64,000 nucleotides of DNA, taken from Balanoglossus misakiensis (lineage: Eukaryota > Hemichordata). How positions within the stretch are numbered: the stretch's first letter is position 1; every line of letters begins with the position of its first letter. Below, one piece after another: positions 50,524-62,264 of this stretch. The translations under genes were made by a program, and so were the position numbers. Where the stretch lies: positions 6,448,001 through 6,512,000 of the forward strand of contig CM082587.2 in the NCBI GenBank assembly GCA_040954595.2, in the 5' to 3' direction. The notes beneath the pieces are model-generated. The model worked only from the letters and a program-made list of their open reading frames with translations. It did not search any database and had not been told where the DNA came from.

Positions 50524-51783
50524 GCTGCAACATGCCCGCTTGCGTAATGGAACATTCCACATTACCAGCATTTACCACGTTGTAGGACTTTTTTTCATTC
50601 TGTGGATAGAAGCGGGGGAAGGTCAGGGGCAGGGGGGGGGGGGGGGTGGGTTGCAAATAGCCATAGCACAGAAAGGGTTGTTGTCTCCTGATTGGTACAC
50701 TGCCTACCATCAGGTAGCGTCTTACCACAAATTAAATTGGTTTCAGACAAGCAGGGCTGTGTGTGCCCTCAACAGAACAGATAGGCAAATCTTATTTTCT
50801 GTGTATCACTTTAACCCCCTGAGAATGTCAGTTTACTTTTAGAAGTCACCGAAATGTATAGATTTCCAATGATTTGCAATCAAGAAAATATTTGTATTTA
50901 GTGATTTAGTGAGGCTAATGCAATCACTCTAATATTTATGATGTTTGTCAAGTTCATCATGATGTATACATGTATATTGTGTAGTTGAATCAAGTGGACA
51001 TAGAAATAAAGTAAAGAAATGTTACACTCAAAGATTTGTCCAGATGTTGTTGGGTTTTTTTTTCATTTTTATTGATAGCTACAATAAATTGCTGAGAATC
51101 TATAGCAACCATTCAGAAAGCTGCACATCTCTTGATCCAGTTTATAAGGCACAGAAAAAAAATGTTTGCATCATATCTTTTACTCACAATACCCCGAAGA
51201 CCTTTTTTGAATTCCCTTGGTTTGCTTCACATATACAGCCAGTTTAATGATCGTCATGATCATCATCAGAACAGATTTACCCAGACATTTTAATGACTAT
51301 TTTTCTTTTCTACAACACCCGGTACCCAGAAAAAAATATACTCTCAGAAAACCTCAAGTACCATATGGAACAAGATACCGCTCAGTATTTGTAACATATC
51401 AAATAGAAATTATTTCAAAATTGTATTAAAATAATACCTGACCTATAAAAGCTATAACCTAAGCTATGGTTGCAAATTAAAAATATTTCCAATCCAAAAT
51501 TTTGACAGGATAGGATTTGATGTTGTGTATTGAGTTGTTAGATTTTGTTGAGTATGTATCTTAGTTAATTTCCCCCTTATATAAAAAAACACTATACAGA
51601 CATCTATAAAATTCTATTGAATTTCTATAGAAGTTTATAGAACTTCTATGGACATCTATAGATTTCTTCGTAGTTTTGGACCCCTTTTCTATTGATTTCT
51701 ATAGAAGCATCAGAATCTACAGAACTCTATAGAACTTTTTATGGAATATCGTCTCTCTCTTCAGTTTGTTTTTGGTTTCATCT
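50524..51783. other. Convergent 3' region SNAPIN / urate oxidase
   Basis: Tail-to-tail spacer. It holds a 15-G run (50632-50646) and an AT-rich patch (51590-51750) where the word TCTATAGAA and near variants recur many times and can pair with one another. No gene seen. Confidence 0.5.
51005..51010 (+). terminator. Candidate polyadenylation signal for SNAPIN exon 4b transcript
   Basis: AATAAA about 480 nt past the exon 4b stop, and the first canonical signal noticed downstream of it. Confidence 0.45.
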
Positions 51784-54700
51784 CTATAGCTTGGCTTTGT
51801 TCTTCCTCTTCATGGCAAGTCTAATGTTTCCTGCGGGCTTTTCAGTTGGCAGCATCACCTGAAAAGAGTTTTAAAAAAAAGAACGTCACACCCAGGGAAG
51901 ACAATCCAATAAACAGTTTGTTCAGGAGGATTGCCAACAGGATGATGGTTGAAAATCTGGTATGGTGAACTCCCGATTTGGGCGGCGCCTTCTACAACAG
52001 CGCCCTCTACAATACAGCACTATTTCATGACAGGAGGGGGGGGGGAGCTAAAATGACATTTCTCAGTGATCAGACAAAACTCACCTCATCTTTGTTTTCC
52101 ATTCCCATCTTGGAAAGGTCAATGGTGAAATAATGCGAATTGGGCATGGTCATTTCAATCTCAGATAGCTGCAACAGAAAAAAATTCCGCACACTGATAA
52201 AAATAACTTGTCCTACACTTCAACCCTTTCTCAAATTTCACCCCCATTCCTCTGTACAGGTCCAATTTTACCATAGAAAACAACGGATTTGGACCAAACC
52301 AATGGATTTGGACCAAATCATTGTGATGAAAGGGTCAAACCAATGCTAACTTCCGATGCCAGAAAATTTACTGAAATTTACAACGTGAAAACCCCCTGAT
52401 CATGCAAAGGTCACAAAGCCAAAATGTCAACTCTCAGAGATGAAGAACATGACACATTTGCTCAGCTGTGATTCAGTAACTTATTTATGGGATGTCTGCA
52501 CCATGAATAGCATATCAGAGTAACCACGACGACCCAAAGTGATGATGTCTGAATGAGGTGGCACAAATTACACGTAACCCTCTGTGAGATAAGATATTTC
52601 AGAGTTATGTAGTGTTATCAAACCAAATAGCAACATTCCACAGAATCGTGGCTGGCTTTCCAGAGTGCAATTCTTGTAATTAGTATTTTATGGCAGTTTA
52701 ATCGAGACATTTTGGCAACTTTGGCATTTACAACTCACAGAATTTCTACGTGGAACTCAGTTACACTCAAATTCAAGCACAAAAATCATTTTTTTTCAAG
52801 ACTGTCTATGAAAAAATAACACTTAACAGATGCTGGGTGCGATGTACCAGACACGTACAATCCAGCAATGTTAGTTATGTCATGAAGGTATGGATCCAGA
52901 AATTTTTTATTGTTTCTTATCATAGCAAACGTAAATGCAAAATAGACATTTTTACCACGTAACATTACACCGGATTTTTTTTTCACATTTATAAAATAAA
53001 CAACGTGGCCCATACCTGTCTCACTTTGGCCATGGCTTTAACTGCAGTCAAGTGCATGGTCATCTGCACCGATGGCGAGTAGACGCCCTTGTCAGGAGGG
53101 CCAGCAAATTCATCCAGGATGGTGTTTTTAACAGCCTCCCTGAAAACGACACGAAGGACAATGGTTCCATTTTAAAGCAGGTCACGTATTTCAGAAGATG
53201 AGTGATTTAAGGTGCACTCAATCTGGCATGGCTAATCTGGGTACACATATTTATGGGTTGTTCCGACACATCTGCATTTGGTAAACACCCATGTGGAATT
53301 AATAAACGCTACCCCTGTCACACCCCAAAAAAGATGGCACACGGCTGTCACCAGAACTGCTGTAGAAGTATTCATCTAGCGCTGTGTTCATACTTTTTAT
53401 AGTGCTGTTGTGACTGGGTCGACAATTTCTGACTGTCCCAGCACCGTGCGTGTACAGCTGGCCAACAAAAATAAAGTCTACATTGAGATGCCTGTGGAGC
53501 TCCACTTGAAAATCTTTTGGATGATAACAGTATATTTTCTTTCCTTCAAAACAAGATGTCCCATAAATGACAAATATATATGAGTAATGACCATGAAGTA
53601 TTTTTTTCAAAATCCTAAATAGAGAGACCAGCAATCAGATGAAACAGAAGCAGAGATGGAACTCCGCTGGAACATAATTTACAGCGCACCCCCAGGTCAA
53701 AGATCACAGTGACACAAGGTTATCTGCAGAGCATTTGCGTATCTGTCAATGGGAATACACAATCTTCCTACGTCTGACCTCGGAATAATCAAACATGTGC
53801 ACAGATCCAACCATCAAAGTAAAGACCCCCCCCCCCCCCCCCCCCGACAATACATGTCACGAGAAACGGAACCAGGTCTCAGATTAAGTAGTGCAATGTT
53901 TATCTGCAGAGCAATTTTTTGTGTATCACAATAAGATAGCAGTACAATCTTCTTCTGTCTGACCTTGGTATAATCAAACATAAAGATGTAGTCATCAAAG
54001 TCAGACAAAGTGACCTGGAAGGAAGGTCAGACCGCGTAAAAGACATGTTTGGAAATCACCCTATGGTTTTCTGGCTGTGTATTTTTTCATGTAAATTTTC
54101 CCGTCTTTTTTTAACCCCTCAGAAGTAAACATTCTGGTAACACGTATTGCGACAACAGGCAAATTGGATTTGCTGATTCAACAGTTTTCAATTGAATTCC
54201 AAGTCTTTGCTATTAACATAAAATGGTCACAATATTCACGATTAAAAAATATATTTGGTTGTGACTCACAAAGCAATCAACACACTACCCGATTTGGGTA
54301 AAAACCATTCCTACACTTACCATGCCCTATCAAAGTCAAGTCCAAAAAGATTATCATAGTTCCATTTGCAGTAGACGGTAGTGCTGAAAAATCTGTCCTT
54401 GACATCAGGTAGTGTTGTGTATTTGTCTCTCACAAAGCCCTCAAAGCCAGAATTGGTTGTCTTCAACACTTTCATATTCTTCAGTCCGGCGCTTACTTTT
54501 GGGGTTTCTAGAAAACAAGTAAGATCCATCGTAGTTATCCATCGTGGACAAGAGTATCTATCAATTTTGCAGCAGAGTGGTTCCAAAGAAAATACACTTT
54601 GAAGCTATGATGTCTCCAAAGTTTGCAAAAGCTATTTTTTTTAGATTGCAACTGATTCACAACCTCTAGCTTGGTTGACAGTATCATTCTTGACACTTGA

Positions 54701-56096
54701 TCACAAACACTCATCCTCTATACCATCTTGATGATGTATAGATACAACCCTCTTAGGTAAGAATTTATGACTGTTGTACTCTGGAGCAAACATTGTGTAA
54801 CCAGACAAGTACTACACATGGTGATGTCAAATGAATTAGCTGAAGGGGACCGAAAGGGCACGCTGCCCATACAAACACACAACTAATCCATCATTTAGCA
54901 AACTACCAACAATGTGTCAACATGTGTAGAACAGCGAATTATCCAATATTATATTGACCAATATTTCACTCTGATAAGATATCACTGAGAAATACCTGAA
55001 GTCCTTAGAACTGAGACCCACCAACTGGCCAATATTTTTTCTTTTAAGAATTCATTGTGAAGATTTGATTTTCCTTTCAAATGCATCTGTGATTTAGTCG
55101 CAAAATATATCTAAATTAATACATGCTGTTTTGCCAGATGTTGTAAAAGGTTGACAATCATGCGATTGTACTTTTTATTTATCCTTGCAAATCATTAACT
55201 AAATTGGAAAATCCCCATCTCTCGATAATTTTTTTTGAAAGTGTGTACGTGACAGAAGGCAGTCAGTCCATTTTGTATGCATCAAACATTTGAACCTGTA
55301 TAGCACAGTGCACAAACACATGGGAATGACATTGTGATCACAAACTGACCACCCAGTCAGCATCTTTGCTAAAGCTACTGTTATAGGCACAAAACGCAAA
55401 TAAACGCGAAGCAAATGACCCATGTGGCCACACACAGACACAGACACACACACACACATAGAGAAACATACCATATTTTCCCTGGATAACCTGACAGAAT
55501 CTCATGGCTTCCGGACTGAGGATGAACGCGTGGACGTGCTCGGTCCCAGTATTGTTAATCCTCTTCCACGGAGCCTCTTCAATGTATATATTGGCTTTGA
55601 TGACTTGTGGATGCGTCAAGAAGTGGCTGCACAGATCCATTGCAAAGTTCTCTATAGTAGAAATCTAGGGGAGGGGGGGGAGAGAACAAAACAACAATTT
55701 GACATGTTCCCAATCAGCCATTCTGTGTTATAGGTTCTGTTGCTTTTATACATATCAGGAAACAATCACAGTATTCATCTTCAGAGCAGCAGCAACCAAC
55801 AGGTAGTTTTGCTAAGTAACTGAACTGTACTACATTATATTTCATCATAAGTTTATACTTACACCTTTGGTCTTGGCCAGGGCATAAACTGTGTTTTTCT
55901 GGGTGTCTGTTGGAATGATGTCGCCATTATCACCAACCAGGTAATCCTTTCTGGTGGCCAGTGTCAGCTCTGTGTTCACCTCAACCTCTTTGATGTGGTG
56001 GACGTCTCCTTGGCGACGGAGGCGCAAGACCCGGACGTTGTTCTTACCGTAGGCTGTTCCCTCGGCGATGAATTCAGCTTCCACACCACTCGCCAT
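51784..56096 (-). CDS. UOX: Urate oxidase (uricase)
   Basis: Oxidises urate to 5-hydroxyisourate in peroxisomes, the first step from urate toward allantoin. Six exons: 56096-55863, 55664-55472, 54507-54321, 53139-53016, 52168-52085, 51858-51784; 298 residues (mouse 303). Diagnostic segments are [11 protein letters not shown] (catalytic Lys region), [20 protein letters not shown] (active-site Thr of the DTxKNT motif), [37 protein letters not shown] and [10 protein letters not shown]. The C-terminus ends AKL, an accepted variant of the SKL peroxisomal targeting signal. The frame is intact in every exon, unlike the ape pseudogene. The ATG is in AAAGATGGCGAG. A CCCACAG 25 nt upstream may be the acceptor for an upstream non-coding exon. 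Confidence 0.96.
52222..52335. mobile_element. AACCCTTTCACC short inverted-repeat element, copy 4 (diverged, expanded)
   Basis: About 114 bp; the core GGATTTGGACCAAAC is locally duplicated and the left arm has an insertion. Lies in a UOX intron. Confidence 0.7.
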
Positions 56097-57153
56097 CTTT
56101 TTTTAATTTAGATCTGTGGGCATCAGAACAGAAACAGTTGCATTGTGGACTTAGTTCAAATGGTAAATATGACGGACTGTAATATATGGCCATATATTAC
56201 AGTGGAACAGCTTGTACTGAAAGGTAAAAAACCACTGACCAAAGCTTCATGCTTTTCTCAGGAAACTAAACATGTTGCATTTGGGGGTATGAACATATCA
56301 AATTGGGTGTCTACATTATCATTATGCGCACTGGCCTCGATCATTTGTGATGCTTGCAATTGACCTCATTTAATAAAAACAGGTCAACTGTCTACCAGTC
56401 ACGTAGGCTAAAACTTTTCAACATATAATAAACAACAGCAGCAAAACTGGAATTTAGTCAAAACAAAAGAATAACCTTAATCATTTTTATTGAGCAAAAT
56501 CTATAACCTACTCTGGTGAAAATACATCACCAATCTTATCAGAAGATTGAAAATCTGCCTAAGCATGTTTTGTCTTTGCTGTAATGCATGTTTACATTAA
56601 TTCCGTTGTTTAGAATTTTAAGTCATATTGACAATTTTTTATTTCAACTTCAAGAGGTAAGCACTCAGTGATCAAGAGAGCTCGCAATGTAGTGGTTCAT
56701 TTACCAGTACCTTGAAAAAGTTACTGTCATTAAAGGTCTTTCATAGCTTTTGGCTCCAAATGCTCATACAAAATGTCACTGTGTCATTTAGATTTCAGGT
56801 CAAAAACCTTGCCAAGATTTCAGGTCACTGAGACCGCCCCTCCCATCCATGCAGCATCATATATTTCACACTGCACCGAAGAGATCATTTGTTTGATCTT
56901 GTCTCTCTTTCTAGGTCACACTATCCCTTAGTACCCATGCGAGTATCTGGCTGTATTTACAGTTGCATTGCTTCTTGGTTGTAATGGCCTTTCCACGTTT
57001 CTGTTCAAGTTGGAGCAAAGGTACCGTCGAAGTCGGGCTTCGACGTTGCCTGTGCTGCGGAGAAGGGCCACAATTCACAGAAGCGATAATTTAACTAAGG
57101 ACAATTTACATACAACTGTCCCGGGAATGTCATCATAACATACTAAGTACTCA

Positions 57154-57291
57154 CCTTGACAGTTATATTTTAATTCGTGATTGCGTAATAAGATTGCTGT
57201 CTGCTGTGTGCTTAGACTGTCAGACAAATTGACGAGTGACGCTAATGTTGGGCCTGGCTCTTCAAAATTCCCGACACTGGACTCAAGGCCT
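57154..57291 (-). other. Possible 5' untranslated exon upstream of urate oxidase
   Basis: On the minus strand a GGTTTTTTAG acceptor-like site is followed by about 138 bp and then a strong donor, CAAG|GTGAGTAC. No ATG lies in its open frame, so if transcribed it would most simply be a non-coding exon of UOX spliced toward 56.1 kb. It might instead belong to an unrecognised gene. Confidence 0.3.
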
Positions 57292-57623
57292 AAAAAACCG
57301 ACTGTCAATACAGAGAACAGTTGTTGTTGTGTTGTTGACCACTCGATCCACTTGTAGTGTAGTTACTTCCACACGCTGAATGAATGCCGAAATGTGCAGC
57401 CTCCGAAAGCGACAACTGAACTTCGCGCACGTTTCAAAACAGACGCCACGCCACAGAGTGTAGAAAAACGAGGTGTGGACCGCTCCAAACCTCACTTTGT
57501 GCCGTCAGAAAGGTCAAAACGTGTGTTTCGGTGTACTCTGTACCGATTTATCATCAAACTGTATGTTTTACGCCTGACCAATCAAAAACACTGGTATAAT
57601 ACTGTAAAGGCGGCTGCTACCAA

Positions 57624-57662
57624 ACATGTCATGTCACCAAACGATCAGGTGACATGACATGT
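57624..57662. repeat. Perfect 15-bp inverted repeat
   Basis: ACATGTCATGTCACC and its exact inverse are separated by a 9-nt loop. Each arm contains CATGTCA and ends in a CACC/GGTG E-box half. Confidence 0.8.
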
Positions 57663-58841
57663 GACCTTAACAAACCCGGGGGAAGTACTCCCCATGAAAA
57701 GCTGCGCGTGTATGTTTCGCGCCGACTTGGGCCACTTTTTCTACAATATTCACCTGGAGATGCGCTGGGTAATTGGGTTTATAAAAAAGTTCATCTATTC
57801 AATCTCTAAAAACGCACATGAGTTACAAGCTGTCTATATTAATTTAAGGAAAGGTGAGAAAGCTTTAAAATTGGATAGGCGATATCCACATTTTATTTTT
57901 CAGCAAATATTCTAATTTTGAGACAGGTTTTAGATCTAAAAACAGCCTTATTCTACCAACTTTTTTTTCAATTGTATATTGTATGGAAACCCGATTATGC
58001 GACAAGGCGCTTGGGTTTTTATTGGCGGCTGATTTCTAAATCTTGCTCGAACATAATTAATTTGCTGTGAAGGCGCATCACACTAAGTTCTGTTCTTTGA
58101 TTTGAATAATTGCCCTACTGTGAAGCAGGGCATGCAAAAAATGATCATGTACTCATTTCTTGTTCTTCTGCACGGAAATCTTTAGTAAAAAGCGAAAGAT
58201 TTGTTCGCAATTGCAGAAAAATCAGAGTTACCTATGGGATGGGCAAGTAGGAGGTACCATATCTGGGCCAGTCAATGTCTATAAAGGGTGGCTGGGAGTG
58301 GCTTCAATTTTTCACAAAACACCGCAGAGTTTTACCTTTGCTTCATGTTTGTGGAATTCATTGGTTAAGATTAATCAGAAAGAGTACTTGCAATTTAATT
58401 AAATTTAATTCATAAATTTGCCGTTTTCTCCGAACCTATAATTTGGTAAAATGTGAATTTTTTTTAACCTGTTGACTTATGGGAAATTAATGTATTTGCA
58501 TCTCATTAATAGTGATGAGGGACTGACACCCCCGGCCGGCCCCGCCCTTGAAAAATAGTTTTATGGCTACAGAGGGCGCTATATATTACCCACTTTTACA
58601 TTTCCTTGTTGAAAACTCTTATAATGCTGTCAAAAACTGACATGTATCTTGAGGATTGCATGGTCGTTAATCTTCAATCTTGATCAAGGCTGAAGAGTGG
58701 CACAGCACAGGATGATATGTGAGAGATTCTAGAATCCTTCAGTAATTGACAAAAGTCTAGTAGTACACTGAGTATACAGCCTACTACATGTATTCAGTAT
58801 TTCAATTTTTCATCAGTGGTCTATTTTTGAAAATATCAGAG

Positions 58842-61677
58842 ATGCAGTTAAGTCTTGTGACGTCCCTGCTGATCATTCTGCATTGTTTGGTTACAACCGG
58901 AGCCAGAGATATCACATGTAAAGATCCGAATGGAAAATCCGTTGATTGGTAAGAGTTTGTGTCCTTTCTCAGGAAGGGACAGGTCAGTTTCTTCGGCCTG
59001 GGGGATATCAAAAAGTGACTAGTCCCCCCCCTGGCCGAAAAAAAACTGACCAGTCCCTAACTTATGCTTGATTCACCAGTGACAATCTGATCATGAACTT
59101 TACTATGTCTATATGTTCATCCTGCATTTTGTAATCTAGTTAAAGCTTAGTATATATCATATAATTCAATACCTTTCATTTCACTGTCAGGTATATCATC
59201 TACAAAGTACCCAAAGTATCCCAAAGCACCAATCCCCTTATACAAGATGGTCTCGGACACTACTACATGGATGCAAATTCACAGCACTGGAATTTATCAG
59301 AGAAATCTTTAAACGACAGTAATCATGCCATAGCATTGACACTGCAACAAATCTATGAGAATCAGAAACAGTCGGTAAGTTGAGTTTCACTTGGTTTTCT
59401 GTTACAAGCAATTGTCAGTCTATGTTCTGATCTTAGTACATAACAGTCAGTTATATATCATTGGTATACTGGAGTTGTGACTTGATGGCCACAAATACAT
59501 TTATAACAGTCATGCAGACTACTTGATGAAGATAAGGTGTAGTATTCAAGAGAATTTATTTTCATTGACAGAATGTTGCCTACTTGATGTATAATGATGA
59601 ATGGCCAAATGGTAAGACGTCGGAAAACAGGGGACATACGAAAGGTGATCAATTACATCTTATCTTCAGATGTTTGTAACTTGAAATGTATTTTTTGCAT
59701 TGCTGGCAACAATAATCAGTGTAGGTACTGAAAAAGCACACACAATAATGCAGTGATGGAAAATCCATGTCAAGTGAAGAGTTTGACCCTTTTCACCCCC
59801 AGTTCCCTCTTTAGAGGTCCAACCTTACCATAGAAAACAATTCATTTGGACTGAACCATTGTGGTGAAAGGGTTATCTGGATTGAACAATACTGACTATC
59901 AATACCGGTTTGATTGCACCGTTTGTTTCCTCCAATGACAGGTGATTTGTTATTCGATGATGTCAGCGGGTTTTGGTTGATACACAGCGTGCCGCAGTTC
60001 CCAGATTTCTCCAATGCCACATACTTCTGGCCAGACAATGCTCTGGCAAATGGGCAGAGCTTTCTGTGTGTCACATACGGCTATCAGCAATTCAAAACTA
60101 TAGGTATGTTAAATAAACATTGTTTGCAGGATGTTTTTTCAGTACAGTAAGTTACCTGTGTTACTAACCTGTTTGTTGGGCTTGGATCACCAAATGATGT
60201 ACCATGAATGTGAGGTGAAAAGTGGAATTTTACCCATCTTTTTGATATTGTCTTTATTAGTCACCTGCAATCTTGCACCATAGAAAATCTTTTTTTTTTT
60301 CAAAGTAAACTACTCAACCAATCAGAAAGCAGCTAACTTGACGCTTTTGGGCACGCTTTCTGACAAGCGCATCAAGCGTCTTCTATAACAAGTGCTCTGA
60401 TTGGCTTGAGAAAGCACAAGATTGAAACAAGATTTTCTATGGCATAGGTTCATATGTAGAGGGGCAGATATATCTGAGAACAGAACAGCAAAGAACCAGC
60501 AAAGGTAAAGATTGAGCCAACTCTAGAGTAATATGGGAAAGATCACACATTTACATCTTTCTGTGGATTCACACAGCTGGACAGCTGAAATACATGTGGC
60601 CATCGGTGTACGACTCGAACCTTCCAGCAGCAATCGCCAAAGAGATTCCTGATTTCGTAGACGTAGCTGGCGGTAAACACATCATGTCGCCCCCGTGGTA
60701 CCGTCAAGGAAATCTGACATCACTCGCCGGGCAGAAGTTTCAGAGTTTTGCCAAAACCTCCCAGTTTGACAAAGGTGAGTTCTGTAAAAGTTACTGTCTT
60801 GAGCATATGATGTATTGGTCAGTGAAACAGTTACACAGTCAATGCACATATATAAATTCTTATATTCACTATACACAAGAGAGAAAATATCCTGCAATGT
60901 CTCCAAGCAGACAGGCAAGAAATGTTGATATTGAGTTAACTTCATACTTATTGAATAAACGTTTTTGGTTATGGTAACATTAGTGCATACATGACCAGAG
61001 TGACCGATGAATTCATCTTTGACAGTCAACTTTTTTCATTGAAATGCACCCATTTATGTCCGTCCAGATATTTACGCCGACTGGCTGGCGCCATACTTCC
61101 AAAGCGACATGTTCAGTGAAACATGGCAGGATGGGCGTGGCAAGACGCCATCTTTCTGCGGCAGATACAAAGTTGAAAATGTTCAGCAGATCACATTCAA
61201 AGAGGTCTACTTCCATGAGACGAAGGATCACTCCAAATGGGCCGTCACAACGACCACTGCCAAGTACACGACATGTATTGGAGGAATCAATCGACAGGTA
61301 AAATTAACGGTTAATTTAAAGCCCCAATAGCTAAAATCTTCAATTGTGAACTTATTCTAGTTTCATAAAAAGCTTGACTTGTATTTCTTTGCTAGTAACC
61401 CATTGCTACGGTAATTAACAAAGTCTCGGGAGATCTTTGTCAACTACATGTACATGAAAACTAACATACATGGACAATTCTTATTGCACATCAACTGCGT
61501 GCAAAACATGCCTTGACATTATGTGCTTGGTTCCATGATTAGTTTTATAACAAAACTTGTCTTTTTCTTTGACAGGACAGTCAGCAGGAACGTGGCGGAG
61601 GTCTGGTGTGCTTTGACATTCCATCTGTTTGGAAAGAGTTTACGAGTATCATTTCTGAAGTTGAACAGTGCATGTAG
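58842..61677 (+). CDS. DNASE2: Deoxyribonuclease II (lysosomal acid DNase)
   Basis: Cation-independent acid endonuclease that degrades DNA of engulfed cells in lysosomes. Seven exons: 58842-58948, 59191-59374, 59572-59644, 59942-60103, 60577-60774, 61068-61297, 61576-61677; 351 residues (human 360). The N-terminus is a signal peptide (MQLSLVTSLLIILHCLVTTG). Family landmarks are VDWYIIYK, the first catalytic region RGHTKGDLLFDDVSGFWLIH, SVPQFPD, FQSFAKTSQFDKD, and the essential-histidine motif DHSKWAV in exon 6, then GGGLVCFDIPSVW. Several N-glycosylation sequons (NLS, NDS, NAT, NLT) fit a lysosomal glycoprotein. An AATAAA lies at 61968-61973. The start was chosen as the first ATG, immediately before the hydrophobic signal sequence. 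Confidence 0.96.
58975..59058. repeat. Foldback repeat in DNASE2 intron 1
   Basis: Arms of about 30 bp (58975-59004 and 59025-59058), left arm AGGGACAGGTCAGTTTCTTC..., pair with few mismatches around a loop of about 20 nt. It begins only 26 bp after the exon 1 donor. Confidence 0.75.
59785..59873. mobile_element. AACCCTTTCACC short inverted-repeat element, copy 5
   Basis: About 89 bp, closely matching copy 1 with one extra T in the left arm. Lies in a DNASE2 intron. Confidence 0.8.
60273..60444. mobile_element. Foldback/MITE-like element in DNASE2 intron 4
   Basis: Termini CCATAGAAAATCTT and its inverse AAGATTTTCTATGG, with further inner pairing (CCAATCAGA against TCTGATTGG), make the whole ~170 bp an imperfect palindrome. 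Confidence 0.65.
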
Positions 61678-62264
61678 TACCAGTTGCGATGAAATTTACA
61701 CAAGTCGCTATGCAAAGTATATGTGTCGGTTACATATACACAGATTTAAGCATTTAAATTTTATTAATCAAGGTGCAAATTTACAAGCAATCACATTTAC
61801 TTTTCAAATTAAAAGTGACTGATCAACAAAATACTTATTTTACAATTGTATGTGCAAATTATAAGCTGCTCATTAGCAAATATGTAGGAATACATGTCAT
61901 GTGTAGTATGAGACTACTTTCTATGAAAAAGAGCAAATGATTTTTAATTTTATGGGCATAATGAAGGAATAAATATAATCTTTTACAAGACCTGATGAAA
62001 CTTTATTTTTTACCCTTTTCTGAAGTCATCTTGGAATTGTGTACGGTAGGATCTAACACAGTGAACACATTACTAGTAAATATTTTTTTTGATGTAAAAC
62101 CAAAATTGTTCCGCATGCAATATGTGTTACAGTACCACTAATGGTATTTTTTTTTCCATTTTGGTGTAAAATGATGAAAGTGGGCAAATGAGTAAACACT
62201 CTTCCTATCTATGTACTGACAGAAAGAGAAACAGTATTGAAACTTTCATAGTAGCGCCCACACA
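61678..62264. terminator. Convergent 3' ends with close opposing polyA signals
   Basis: DNASE2 has AATAAA at 61968-61973 on the plus strand. The minus-strand neighbour has AATAAA at 62002-62007. The two transcripts would therefore end within a few tens of bases of each other and probably overlap slightly. Confidence 0.5.

Larger units (their letters stand above)
56122..58841. other. Intergenic between divergent UOX and DNASE2
   Basis: About 2.7 kb containing the candidate UOX 5' exon, a perfect 15-bp inverted repeat (57624-57662), and otherwise AT-rich sequence. No coding exon was recognised. Confidence 0.5.
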
